Origin: Diphasiastrum complanatum
Taxonomy: Eukaryota > Streptophyta > Lycopodiopsida > Lycopodiales > Lycopodiaceae
NCBI GenBank assembly: GCA_029204225.1
Contig: CM055101.1
Span: 63,452,671 to 63,516,670, forward strand
Length of the DNA stretch: 64,000 nucleotides
Direction: 5' to 3'
Shown here: piece by piece, positions 13,861 to 26,300 of the stretch
Layout of the letters: each line of letters starts with the position of its first letter
How positions within the stretch are numbered: position 1 is the stretch's first letter
Notes under the pieces: generated by a model
What the model was told of the DNA's origin: nothing
The model's database searches: none
What the model saw: the letters and a program-made list of their open reading frames with translations, nothing else
Translations under genes and position numbers: made by a program

Positions 13861-15640
13861 ATTTGATGATTCATAGGTTTGAGCTGGATTTTTTCAGAAA
13901 ACTAATAAAGTTTTGCAGGCTTGTGTGAATCAGTAAAGCCATGTTATGATGGTATAAATCACAGAAAAGCCTATGTGAGTGAAGGATGAGGCAACCTGCA
14001 GGACAGTGTTTTTTGTAAATCTTGGCAGCAAATACCCTGTTTTTTGGGTTTAAGAAATATTATGACTGTAAAAGTTGTAAGAATGAATGCTTATGCTTTT
14101 GTGGAAGCAGAGTAAGGCTAAGCAGCTGAAATGCGGCTTGAATGTAGCCTCTTCCTACTAAAAAACAGCAATAAGGATGTTTTTTGTTTCAAAGTAAAGC
14201 TAATGCATGTAGAAACGTTTGTTTCCTACCGAAATGCAGGAGCATTGTAAAATAATTGTTTAAGCGCCCAAAATGCATCAAGAATTTGCAAAAACAGTAG
14301 AAGGAAAGCATTCAAAGCTTCAAGCGAATGTTACTACAGAAAACTATGGAAAAATCAATGGTTGGCAGCGTCCAGAATCGTGCTCCTCCTAATCCATATA
14401 GAGCATCCTCCACCCTGCTAACTTCTTGGAATGAAAATGGTGTTTATGGTGGGGCGAAAGAATGTGGGAATGGAAAATTATTTATGAAGATGGAATCTGT
14501 AAATAATTCCCAAGAACTTCATATACTTGTCTTATTTTTTCTGACACTTTGATCAGTAAGTGGAGGGCCTTCATGGCGGAAGAACCTATGGTATGGGACG
14601 TAGGCAATTCCAAATTGAAGATCTGAAACTAACTGGATCAGTTGACCATAGTATGGCCGTACATCTTCATGAAAAACTATCGGTCATAGAAACGGGTCTT
14701 TTGTCGGAAATTGGAGATATTGGTCATGACCCCTTTCAAGGATATCTCAAATTTACAAAACCAAAAACCTAGTAAGCTATTTCTCTGTGAAAGATATATC
14801 AATGAATTTCTTAACACATTAATTAACCCGATTTTCTTGTGATTCCTTAGAAGATAATTTTTTATTACTCGTTGACCTTGGGCGATGTCACAGAAATGCT
14901 TAATGGAACTGTTTTCTAAAATTGTTTTCTCTACTTGAATCTTTGAAGTAATCCTTTTCTGATTCACGGGTCAATTCTCAAGCTTGGTAATAAAGAAGAT
15001 CTTTTGTTAAGTCATTGTGTTGGGACATCATTGGTATTTGCTTACAATGATGCAACACTTCTTTAGCATTCAAGATTTTTTTGGATGTTTTCTTTGAAAC
15101 TTCTCCCAGGACAAATCTTGAATGATATGCACCCCTTGGAAATGCATGGCATTTTCTGTTAAAAAGGGGGAGAAGTAGGAAGAGAAGAGAGCTATAAAGA
15201 AGAAGCATCTGTCAAAGAATCCAGGAGGAATCTGTTATGGATGACGAACCTGTTTTAGAAATCAGAAACGATAGGATGATATGATATTACAGATTTAAAA
15301 TTTAATATTGGTTTAAAGATTTAAGAGGGAGAAATTTAGAAAGTACTCTTGCAGTAGAAAAGTGCTGATAACAAGTCTAATTGATTTGTGTCAGAACTTG
15401 GTAATTCTATTGCAAAATGGGGGTTTGTTGAAACCTGTTCCTTGCTGGAAATAGTCAACTTTGATCTTAGTGTGCACTGAGATCCGTGGGTTGATGCAAG
15501 AGAAGAAATTCATGCTAACAATATATTCTTTTCAGTTAATCTCCAGTTGAGATTTTTTGGTTGTGAAATAGCACTCTTTAAAAAATATTCTCTCTTAGAG
15601 GATAACCAACTTACAGGATTCTCGGTTATGAAAGTGTTGT
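13861..15640. other. No gene recognised
   Basis: Several short open stretches exist (for example 14328-14552 and 14560-14772, plus) but none shows a known domain or a supported gene structure. The region may be the remains of the internal part of a retroelement. Confidence 0.4.
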
Positions 15641-15649
15641 ACTAAGCTA

Positions 15650-15777
15650 CTGTCATACAGACAGTATGTTGGCTGATATTTTGACAAAGCCATTGTCTAG
15701 AGATAAACATTCTACTTGAGTAGAAATGATAAATCTCAATTGCAGATCAGATTCATAGCATTTAGCTTAAGGGGGAG
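15650..15777 (+). pseudogene. Copia pol C-terminus and polypurine tract
   Basis: The plus strand encodes DSMLADILTKPLSRDKHS, the hallmark end of copia RNase H/pol, followed by stops. AAGGGGGAG at 15769-15777 is a polypurine tract, the primer for plus-strand DNA synthesis, and sits directly before the LTR start TGTTGG. The rest of this element is not present upstream. Confidence 0.8.
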
Positions 15778-15930
15778 TGTTGGAATTTAATCTAACTCCT
15801 ACTCATCCCAACAACCCTTCTTCCTTCTCTGATTTTTACTCTCTCAAATGCAACCTGCAGAAAAATGAACTGTTTTCCAATAGTCTGCATATTTGAACTA
15901 ATTGTCGCCACAATCTACATTTTTCCTCAA
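15778..15930 (+). mobile_element. Copia 3' LTR, 5' part
   Basis: It starts TGTTGGAATTTAATC right after the polypurine tract and matches the start of the insertion at 8890 (minus strand) through the sequence equivalent to TTGAACTAATTGTCGC. It is cut off at about 15930, where a minus-strand element begins. Confidence 0.75.
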
Positions 15931-16025
15931 TAGTGTTGAAATTCCATATCACACAATGGAAAAATCCCACACAATTCGAGATTTCCATTTGGACACCAAT
16001 CAATGGCAAAAACGTGCTCAGAACT

Positions 16026-16350
16026 GGCTCTGATACCAATATAAATACCTCGATCCAAGGATCCTATTCTAGATGGTGGACAAACCAACCCAACCATACC
16101 TAGATCGAACAGATCTAGTCCCCCAAGCTATGGATCAATCACACCCTCCAAGGTCCATGCACCATTAGTAGTGCACTATGACACCTCACTAGACACCTCT
16201 GCAGCCTATATGGGCCACGTCATCCAGTTTCCCAATGACTCACTAATAGACCCATACAAATCCACCATCAAGTGTTTAGGCCTACAACCATTAATTATGA
16301 CCATTTACACTTAAGGGCCCCAATTCCCTTATAGTTACAATTAACTAATG
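16026..16350 (-). mobile_element. LTR with primer-binding site, minus strand
   Basis: TGGTATCAGAGCC reads on the minus strand at 16026-16038, so the LTR lies to its right. The block 16164-16350 is homologous, in inverse orientation, to 36484-36668: both contain AGGCCTAAAC, GATGGTGGATTT, TATGGGTCTAT and AGGCTGCAGAGGTGTC. The element's internal region on the left (15930-16025) is only a short stub. Confidence 0.65.
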
Positions 16351-16432
16351 GGTTGTTGGTCTACCGGTTCCTAGCATGGATACGCTACTCGAGACCAGTC
16401 ATGGGCATGACAATCACCCCCTCGCTTTAGCA

Positions 16433-16472
16433 CCCCCCCCCCCCCTCCCACCCCACCCCACCCCACCCCACC
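16433..16472. repeat. C13 run and (CCCCA)n
   Basis: Thirteen C at 16433-16445, followed after a short spacer by about five CCCCA units. Confidence 0.9.
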
Positions 16473-16763
16473 ATCAACCTTTTCCAAGCTTCTCTCCTTC
16501 GACTGCCCTTTTCGGTTCGAGGGACCCTTTGTCCTCATGAACCTTGCCTTCATTTTTCTTGATTTCTATGCCCTCCTCTCCTAGTATGATGCCTATACTC
16601 CTCTCTTTGATGAGCCCATTTGGACCTCCTCTCTCTTTCCCCATGTTGTTCCTCCCTCTTTTTGGTCCACCCATGACTCGCTTCGTCTCTAGCCTCTAAA
16701 GGCCTCTCTACTCTTCGTCAGCTTGTTCATATTCTCCCTTGTCAGATTCTTGCCTCCTCTGTT

Positions 16764-17570
16764 TTGTCCCACAACAAGCGCTCGCTTGTATGTCGTGCTT
16801 CCTTTTCTACGCTTGGCCTGCATTTCACGCTTGCTCCCTGGCTCATTTTGGATGGTTGGGAGCCACCCTTGGATTTTGCGCTTCTGGGCTACCGTGCTCT
16901 ACACATTCACCAGCACCCCTCCAGTTTCCCAAACTTTTTCAATTTTCGGTGGTCGCTTTTTCTCTCCTCTGCCTATTGGCCCAAAAGGTTGCATACTAAC
17001 TGCTCTCTCCCCATAGGGAAGTTTAGATACCTCGCTTAAGGTATCCTTACTAAGTCTTTGCCTCTGCTTGCCAAATGGCCCTATTTAAATGACCGACTTT
17101 GTCCAGTGTGCCAATTGGAGGAGGAAACTGTAGAGCACATGTTTTATTATTGTCGCAAGGATTTATGGATAGAGTTTGCCCGCCTCATTGGCCAGTGGGG
17201 ATTTGCCTTACCTCTTGAATTGACACCATTCTGCTAGGCGACTCCCATACAATGGAGCACTCTTCTCTCGCCTTCTGGCATGTGTGCAAGTTAGTTGTTC
17301 TATGGAAGATTTGGACGACACGAAATCAACGTGTTTTTGAGGAATTTGCACCCTCTCTCTCACTTGTTGCCTGCTTCCGTTTTGCTATTTTCCTTTTGCA
17401 TATCTCTTAGCGTTTATTGAACTGCCTCCTTGCGTGATGTGCTATGGTCCTCATTATTACAGTTTGTATAGTTGGCCCTATGGATTGATCTCACCTTGGG
17501 TTGCCATCCTTTTTTGTACTTGTACATTTGTGAAAATATACTAGTATCATTGAAGTTTTGCAAAAAAAGA
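16764..17570 (+). pseudogene. LINE 3' end with zinc-binding RT domain
   Basis: One frame runs from 16764 to about 17220 with a single in-frame stop (17037-17039). It carries FRWSLFLSSAYW and LPLLAKWPYLNDRLCPVC, then EETVEHMFYYC. This is the C-terminal zinc-binding domain found after the RT of plant non-LTR retrotransposons (zf-RVT); its ligands are spaced CX2CX8HX4C. An A-rich end near 17560 is consistent with a LINE tail. The RT core itself is not seen, as expected of a 5'-truncated insertion. It lies just downstream of the transporter gene, on the opposite strand. Confidence 0.75.
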
Positions 17571-17908
17571 AACCAAAATATAGCATGTTATTGATAGAGA
17601 GTCCTTAGATGAAGGCTGATATCTTTTACACGAGAACGAAGAAGAAAGATTGAAGTGTCTTACCCATAAACTCCACGAATAGAAGATAACCAAAATATTG
17701 GACATTGTTGATGGATATTCAAAATATGGAGTGTTAAATGATGGTTGATACCTTTTACACGGGTAATGAAGCTATGCATATTAGAAGGTGACTCCAACAT
17801 AAGTTCTTTTGTGGGTAGTATAGCCATTTCCTTCCAGAATTGTGGTACATGTATGCTAGTGGCATGTATGAGAAGATGTACACTATAATGCGCTATTGTA
17901 TAGATTAT

Positions 17909-20900
17909 TCATTCGATAGTCATATCTGGTGTTGTGCGGGGAAGCAGAAAGATCATCACCACTGGAAGAAGTCTGAGCGCATTTCGGATCAAAACAACCA
18001 ACCAGAGATGCTGAAACTGATCGCGTGTCACGTTGGACAATGCAAGAAGTGCGCTACCTCCCCATGATGAGAACCGAAGGCCAATGCTCTCTATGGACAC
18101 AAGCAGTGCAAAGAAGGTGCCTTCAATACCCAACGGGCATAGCTTGGCACATAGCACAAATAGTGGAGTGTATTTCAGCTGATCTGTTGCTCGTGAGAAG
18201 GTTTCATCCGCTAGGGCAAAAGCGGGATTGGATATTCCTAACTTCAAGTTGAACTGAGTCACCAGAGCAAAGTCCAGCATTCCAAACACGGAAATGATGA
18301 TTTGCACCCAGAACAAAAGCCATCGAAAAGATATTTGCCTTAAGAAGTTTCGGTATGTGAGTACTCCCACAAATGCTCCCATTGAACCCAGTGCGTAGAC
18401 CAGTCCAATAAACTCCTGTATAAATGCAAAGATTAGGTCAGTCACGCTGAAAATCTATTACGTTGTATTCACCATAGAGGAAGAAGATGAAACTAATATA
18501 ATCAAAAGAGGTTAGGAGTAGCAGCTTTACCACGGACAAAGATAACCCGGAAAATGCGTCTGTGTAGAAATAGAAAAGACCCTCAGAAATGTCAGGGCAG
18601 ACTGCCCAGGAAAGGAACATGTATAGAGTAGGCATCCAAATAAGTGGGCGTTTAATCGTATTCCACATTTTGTAACTTGCTTCCAACATATTTTTACGCA
18701 CCTGTAATCACAAAGACGTATACATGCGCTAAGTATCACACCTTCCTTCTCAACCTATGGTGTTTCACGTACCATACCATCCATGGGCAGATTATGAGTT
18801 TACCTGGCTATCTTGCCTGCGATACTTGGGTAATCGCTCCTCTTGCAACAGACAACCAAGTGCGATCAGAAGCATTGGTGGTACTGATAACAAGCCAAGT
18901 GATCCCTGAAAGAAGGAATACATAATTCACTTTATACTTCAATTTTTGCAGACCAATGATTGTACTAATATTTTAGGAGCAAATGTACAGATACAAGAAT
19001 GCAAGAGGCACACCGCAATGTTTACTTCACTATATCCAACATTGAATCTTACTTGCTTATGTGGCTACCAAACAGTAAGAAGAAGAACTCAAAGGCATTA
19101 AGCTTAACTGTATCCATTCTGTCATATGTCCTCAAAGGAAGGCCGACACACATCCCTATAGAAGAGGGAAGGGGACAAGTTATCTGTAGCAGGAGGGACA
19201 AAATGTAAAGATCCAGAGAGGAAGGAGGTGATTTATTAGTATGCATAAAGGAACATGAACATGGGGATCAAAGGCAATAGGACTACAAAGAACCATCAGG
19301 CTCACGAGGAAGAACAGGATGTTTATTAACAAAATGACCCAGACTTTACACAAACAAATCAAGAAATCAGGCAATCCTATGAAATGTACCTTCAGGACAT
19401 GACAGAAAAAAAAACTCAACGGTTACATTCTCTGGCATAAGAGCAGTAAGGTTCAAAAGAACACCAGCCTCAATGTGGACGGAGGATTAAAAAACTTATG
19501 AAGCAAGAATGCCTAACATCCTACCACGACAAAACAAAATGTGCAAGAAAAGGTAATGGAGTCTTGGGGGAAAATATAGGATATTCTTCCAAAACAAAAC
19601 TTTTAAATCATCAATAGTACCAATTAGTAAAGTATTAACATAGTGAATAATTAGAAAGAACTCATTACATATGAGAAGGAAAGTTGGCCCAGTAGATAAG
19701 ACAGCATTCAAAGAATCCTTTTCCGGCATATAAAACAAGTAAAATCCTCTGCGACAACTTCCAACTCTACTTAGCATTACAATATTTCGGTTTCTAAGCA
19801 TCTTATAATGGCATCAACACTAGGCAGTCTACCCCAAAAAGAAGTGACTACCGAAGATTGTTGCAAGATGAAAAGGAGAGTTGCATGATAGATAGGATCA
19901 AGAAGTACTATAGCAGTGTCATCTTATCGTACAGGACTACAGTCTTGTGGAATCATATCTCCAGAATGCTTTGTGATTCCCTTTGAAATGGCGACAAGTG
20001 TAGCATCCTGCCTTGATCTGTTATTACTGTCCCTCCCTGTTAAGATCAGCATGCCTAATATGCAATGTCATGTCCTTAAATACCAATCTTTGATTTTCCA
20101 TATATTGAAATTTGGAAGATAATGTTCTTTAGTACCAGTACCAATGTTTGATTTTCCATTCAACCTGATAGGACTTACATCTGAGACTGGTAGATGGAGT
20201 GCAGCAAACTCCATTACTTCAGTCAGGTTCTGTTCCAGTTTTGTTCTTAATTTGTTCCTTGAGTTATTTCTTTTCTATTGATTTTCTTCCAATTTTCTTG
20301 GCTTGATATTCAAATAGATGGCAAAGTAAGAGAATTTTTGTACTTCGACACTCATGCAAACAACTATGAGCTTTTTCAGACTCGAAGACAGAGGGCAATG
20401 GTTGAATAAGACAAATAAAAGTGTTATAGGCTAAATACGTTCAGTTAACTATTTGGTTTTGCTTCAGAAAATTTAAGGAAAAAAAGTTAACAGGAGACGT
20501 TCATAGTGAGGCACCGTGCATTGTTTGCAGAGTTCTACACGAGATCAACTTTGGGACAGTAATTGTTTGTGTGTAGCTCCAACTACGATACAAAATATGT
20601 CTTTTGTTCTTTTTAGGGAGGTAAGGCTCATCATTATCATCCTTAAGAAGAAAATGGAAAAACTCTTATCTTCAAAAGTATCATGTTGGAATGCAATAAG
20701 CTGGTATCTTCTCTATTGGAAATATGCGGAAAGTCTCACCAGGAGAGGGGGGCTTAATGTTTGGGAGCATTTTTTTGTTGATTGAGTCAAGGGAATTGAT
20801 CCTTGATCTTACTCATCAATTTAATGTGATACAAGGAATAAAACTTTCATTAACTATGTATATGAAGCTGTGCCTCCTTTGTTGATTGATTTAAGGATAT

Positions 20901-23900
20901 TGATCCTTGATCTTGCTCATACATTTGATGTGATGCACAAGAGAAAACTTTCATTAACTCTGCACATGAAGTTGCACCTCCTTTTTATACTTACATGAGC
21001 CCTGAATATTAGAACATCCCATTTTGTTAAAAGTAGAGGTCCATTGGTACAATGATGTTGAAAAAGCTCTCTTATGAATACGCCTTTGAACTTGGGGGGA
21101 CTAGAGAATTGTAGTGACTTGCAACATTTTCAGAAGGTTGTCTACAACATAGTGGCCCGTTCCAAAATGAGGTAGAAACTTCTCCACTATATATCAATAA
21201 AATTCGAATTATGAAAAAAAAAAGGTGGTCTAGGGCTTTCAAAGAGATGCCTTTAGGGGCCTTTAGGGATAGGAAAAAAACATGAAATAATGGTGAGCCA
21301 CAAAAAACATTAATCAACAAACTAATTTATAATAAATGAAATTTAATGAATTAACAAAAAACATGAAACAATTTATAAACCATGTAGAATTATTTACAAA
21401 TACATCTTATCCTTCGAACTTATGAAGACATAAGCATAAAAACCACATCATTAAAATAGCAATTTTGAATGCATAGCTAAAGGTAGTTAATACATCAATA
21501 AAGAGTTGTGCATTCGTTGTACGCTAATACGTATGAGAAAACAATGCATGTCTGATCAAATAGTACTAAAAGTAAAATTTTAGGGCAAGAGGTCGTCGTC
21601 TGAGCCTAAGCAAGAACTCTCTAACATCCGGCGAGGGGACCACTTGCTGGCCAAGCTTGCATCTACCTCTACCTAGTATCTCTAGCAGACTAGCTCCACC
21701 TGACGCCTGATCCTCTACGTCTGCCCCTACCCCTGCCCCTAGGTCTGGGTGGTGCGGTGGATGTTTTGGGGGCATGTGCTGATGGCTCCTGATTTGACCT
21801 CATATTCAAGTCGGCTAAGCTCCGCCTGCTACTGGATCTACCAATAGTCCTAGCTCATACACTGCTAGTGGTCCTACCATCAGAAAATCCCTCTATGCTC
21901 AACATGGGGTCCAACAATACATCCAACTCTGCATTGTTTGGCTTGGCTTGGGTCTCTGCATTTGGATTAACAAGTCATATACCGGGAGGGGTAGGCGAAA
22001 TGTGTGTGAAGTCAAAGCCCATCACCTCCTCTTGCCCATGGTCCACATCCTATGATGGGCATGCAAACTGATCCTCCTTTACATCAAGGACACAAGGTCA
22101 GTACATGCCAAAGCAAGCACATTCATAAAGCCAGTAAGCATTACAATTATACATTGCGGTATCTGATAACTTGAAAACACTCGATTTTTGTACTTGAGTA
22201 GGTTCAGTAGATTGTGATAGGGTTGCCACATCAGGATTACCCTGGTCGGCGGGCGGCTCTAACAGCAGGGGTCCTGGTGGCCCTCTCCAGTGAGTCATCT
22301 CCTCTGGCATAGCTGGCTCTGTCCCATCCCCAGGAACCATGACACAATCGTTTAGGTTCACCTGCAGGATGGAGAGACGCACCCCCCAATGTGGCAAAGT
22401 AATTTGTCGTTGGTGTTGTAGAACACCAACCTCTCACACTGCTCCATTGATAACTTGTTATATTTTTTCATGAGAATAAGCGTGCCATAAAAGTCTGTGG
22501 AATTTAGAGCAAGAGATTGTACAGCCTGTATAAAGTCAAAAAGTGTGGGCAATAGAAAATTCCAGTCATGAAGTATTTATTACCAGTCTGTTAGACTTGT
22601 GAAAAGATTTTTTGGTAACCTTAATCGCTAAGCTCATTTGGATCGGCATGACATCCTCACTGTAAGTCTCCCATTATGGCTCTGCCCAACACCCCTCACC
22701 ATAATTTATGGTAGTTTGATCTAGTTGAAAAATTTCTTAGCAAACCAATGGCTTCAAACTTCTCAAAACAATATGAAGATTTACAACATCCACATGGGTT
22801 AAAATGAAAAACTCTTGAGCTATTTTGCACTTTATAACTTGTTAGTTAGGGGCGTGGAAATAATTAATCTAAAGTAGGTACCTGAGCCCCAAAAGCGCTG
22901 ATTGCAAATCCGCTCAAAGAATATCCCACCAGTCTGCCCAACGAATGGCTCATGTAACGAAGGCTCTGAATATCTGCTGCCAGATCTGGCCGATCCCGGC
23001 TTTTCTTTGCGGCCAGTGCATCAATTGTCACCTCTGCAATTGCTGAGGAGGCTGCCGAGGCTACCAAGAGTGTCACTACTAGGGCTGCAGGCACTTTCCC
23101 TCCCAACATAAAGGTTAGGTATGCCATCACACCAATTCCACCTGCAATAGATTTCATGCTTAGTAGGCTGAAACTTTAATCAGATCTACATTCCATACAG
23201 CAATTTTATCTATTCCCAAACCAGTTTTATCCAAAATTTTACATTGAAAGATAGTTTGAACAAGCATTTTGAACAGCTTTTAAGCTTTGCCACTGTCGGT
23301 ATGCTATCATGACGATACTCTTGAAGCTGATAGCAACACCAACTGATTCAAATGTCCAAACTTGTAAATGCAAACTTCTGGAAAAATCAACAAAACATTC
23401 GGAAACATTTTTCAAATCGTGGGCTTTTCAAAAAATTTAAAATTTTCACTATACCATATAAGAAAGTGCTTATTAGGTGTGTTAGACAATCTAAAGAAGG
23501 AGCACATTAGGGAACATAAGGCCATGAACATCCTTTGGATATCGTTGGAGATAAGTGCCAGATAAGCCACAAACAGATAGATTTTTTTTTTTTTCAAAAC
23601 AACAAAGCTAATAAAGAAGGTTCCAAACACATTTGAAACGTGAGAAGAGCTTGTTTGGTTGCTACTATGTCTGATGTGTTTCTTTAATGTAAAAGTCAAA
23701 AAATGCCAGAACTATTTTTATAATCAAAAACCTTTTTTTGTCATTTTTGAATGTGCGCAGCAAAAGTACTCGTGATCTTCAAATCACCTTGTTTTTATGA
23801 TAATCACTTTATTTCTGATTTAAACAAAATGGAAGAAAGTCTAACCTGAAAGTATGAAATAAGGCCGACGATAGTAGCCGGCTATGGGAACAATATCTGT

Positions 23901-24502
23901 AAGCAATCCCCAGATAGGCTTTATGTCCAAGGGAATTCCAATGATTCCGTGATATGCTTGTACTGCAGAAGGTTGAGCAAACTGCACGTCCTTCCAGTAA
24001 TAATCTAGGGCGACTTTATGTAAAGATCCGCCTAAACCTTGACTTGTACCATATACAACTATCACTCCAAAAACGAAGTTGATGTCAAGTTCATTAGCCA
24101 TCATTGACATCCATGCAAAAGGAGCCCAAATAAGTCCCAACAGCGTGGAAGCAAAAGATTGATCTCTTGCATCTTCGTCTTTGTCTTTCGGAAGCAAGAC
24201 AGGGCAGAGAGGTGTTGGATTCTCGAGATCGTTTTCGGAAGCAGGGCTTGATTTCACCAGAACACTTATAGAGTGTGCGACAGCGACGGATTCCTGCATA
24301 CATGTCAATAACTTGACAATTTACCTTCTCCTTCGGACTGTATTTAAACACATAAACACATAAGTATGCAAGTGATAGAAATAAATCTCTCCCGTTTATC
24401 TGAATTGAAATGATGTACTGTAGTTCATACCTTTGGTTCGGAAGGAAGGAGCCTCTCGGCCAAGGCATGCTGCTGTTGCTCGTCGAAGCTAGTTGCTCCC
24501 AT
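17909..24502 (-). CDS. Folate-biopterin transporter (BT1/FBT family)
   Basis: A membrane carrier of the BT1 branch of the major facilitator superfamily; relatives move folates or pterins across plastid or other membranes. Six exons on the minus strand: 24502-24431, 24293-23846, 23141-22882, 18905-18804, 18701-18531 and 18415-17909. All introns are GT-AG and phases match, giving 519 aa, a usual length for plant members. The start ATG (24500-24502) opens MGATSFDEQQQHALAERLL. Family motifs are GTSQGLGGSLHKVALDYYW (about residue 106), KPIWGLLTD (about 149), RRPYFILSGG, AEVTIDALAAKKSRDRPDL, CPDISEGLFYFYTD and EFIGLVYALGSMG. Many hydrophobic segments fit about 12 membrane spans. The Asp/Glu-rich N-terminal region is soluble. 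It looks intact. It most resembles plant FBT2/FBT3-type proteins by memory; the substrate cannot be told from sequence. Confidence 0.9.
18906..22881 (-). other. Intron 3 of the transporter gene, 3,976 bp
   Basis: Bounded by a GT donor after GAQ (22881) and an AG acceptor before GSLGLL. The other introns are 102-704 bp, so this one is clearly expanded. Most is AT-rich without features. The part at 21580-22550 is GC-richer and holds a decayed ORF, listed separately. Confidence 0.85.
21580..22552 (-). pseudogene. Decayed GC-rich ORF inside intron 3
   Basis: On the minus strand, open stretches with several stops can be read, including an acidic/Pro-rich part (MVPGDGTEPAMPEEMTHW) and an arginine-glycine run (PRPRGRGRGRRRG) near 21720-21750. 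Base composition differs from the surrounding intron. It is probably a relic of a transposon protein or a retrocopy; I do not recognise the family. Confidence 0.35.
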
Positions 24503-26300
24503 GTTGTCGAGTTCTTTGATAACTCTTAAGAAGCAAGGTAACTCCGGAACAGCCTAATTGGCATCGGACAGCTTCAACAATTTCTATAACATCCTTCCAC
24601 CTTTTGCCGCAGTGATGTTCCTGCAGGGCTCTTCTAGATCCATCAGATCACCCGGACTTTTCCCAGGTCTTGCCTCAGAAATGTTCCTGCACGCAGGCTA
24701 TCCTAGGTGTCATTACCAATATATTACCAAGATTGGGCCAGCAGCGCCCTGATCTTTTGCTGGTGAAACAACCCTCTCACAGGTATAGAGAATCATAGGC
24801 TAAAGAAAGGTGCCGCCACTCCCCGAATCGAGAAACTGTAAAGCGTCATAGCTCGTTCTTGCGAGCAAGAATCTGTGAACCGTTGCAGTACTGGAAGGAA
24901 CTGTAAGTATGATATTCCGCAACCATAAACGGTCCAAAGAATCATATCGGGCTACAAAAGAAACAATCACTGATTTCTTCATCTTTAATGACTGCTTACA
25001 CATGCGGTATGGAACTCTGTGTCTCAGGCGTCATTGCTAAAGATTCATCAGGTGCCTGATGGAGAGCATAAAGAAAACAAGTCGTACGTGACACTTCTAA
25101 CGCTTCTCCAACACTGAAACCGATGTGCAAGTAAACGAAATTGCTGATTGCATATGCGGAATACTAGAGTTAGTATAGTTACATTCACTTACGAACAACA
25201 ACGAAGATGGCCATCTGAAGCTTCAACGCAGCACCAGAAATATTGAAATAATAATGTACTCGTTTGGATGCAGAGTGCAAGCCATCTATGTACTTCTTGC
25301 AGCTAATGGGACCAGTGCAAGCTACGGACAATTAAAGCTGGTCTTACACCACGGGGGAAGCATAGGTGGCACAGTGGGTTACTGAAAGCTTATGAAACCT
25401 GTATTGCTTGGGAGGCGAGCATCGATATTTCATAATAAGGAGATTCCACCTTGTGTCCAATATCAAAGATGCTCTTACTGGGTTGCCATCTACCACCAAG
25501 ATGATATATGAAACTCACCTAATTGCATCATTCATTTCTGTCTAGCCTTGTCTCAGCAAATTATAGGCTCTAGATGGTGGGATACATGGGCTGCACGCAT
25601 GATTGGCGTAGCAAAATACAATGCAACAAACAAATGCACATTGTGTCGAATTGCAGACAAGGACATGGGCATTGGAATCTCGAGGTTACAGCCAAAAGGA
25701 TCGACGCCTGCTCAGATCGTCGGAAGGTGGGTCGATCGACAACTGCCTGATTAATCTTCACTAGCCTGTACGGCTCTGTGAATGGACCCACAATGCACTG
25801 GATCAGACCTCTTCATTCATGTCAATTATGTTGCAAGCGATGGCCTCACAATTGGAAATTGAGGGTATCAGTGATCCACATTGCATAATCAAAAGATGAA
25901 ATGTGCATAGAAAGCGTCAGTAAGAAGCTGGCCAACTTTCAAGAGTCCATCCAATCTCATGTGGCATCTAGACTAGCAGCGCAAGATCTACGAAAGACTG
26001 AACAATTACCTTGGCTGGATCGATCCTCTGGAACCTTGAATTTTCATCACCCTCGAGAATCGTCCTGGCTGCATCCATATTTCTTTGGCATTCCAGTGCA
26101 TCAATCAATCCTGCCAGCACAAAGGCATCTGGTAATTGCACAATATCTTTTTATAGATATTTCTTCACTGTTCCTTTGGGTGCATTCAATATCTTTTTAT
26201 TCTGGGCAAATAGTAAACAACCGGGACCCACCCAAATCAGAATCAAAATAAAAAATCGACCATGAATTCAAGAGCAATTAAAACATTAAGCAATAAACAA
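24503..26300. other. Upstream flank of the transporter gene
   Basis: This should hold the promoter and 5' untranslated region of the minus-strand transporter. I could not place a TATA box or transcription start. Short open frames here (for example 25548-25754, plus) show no known domain. Confidence 0.4.
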
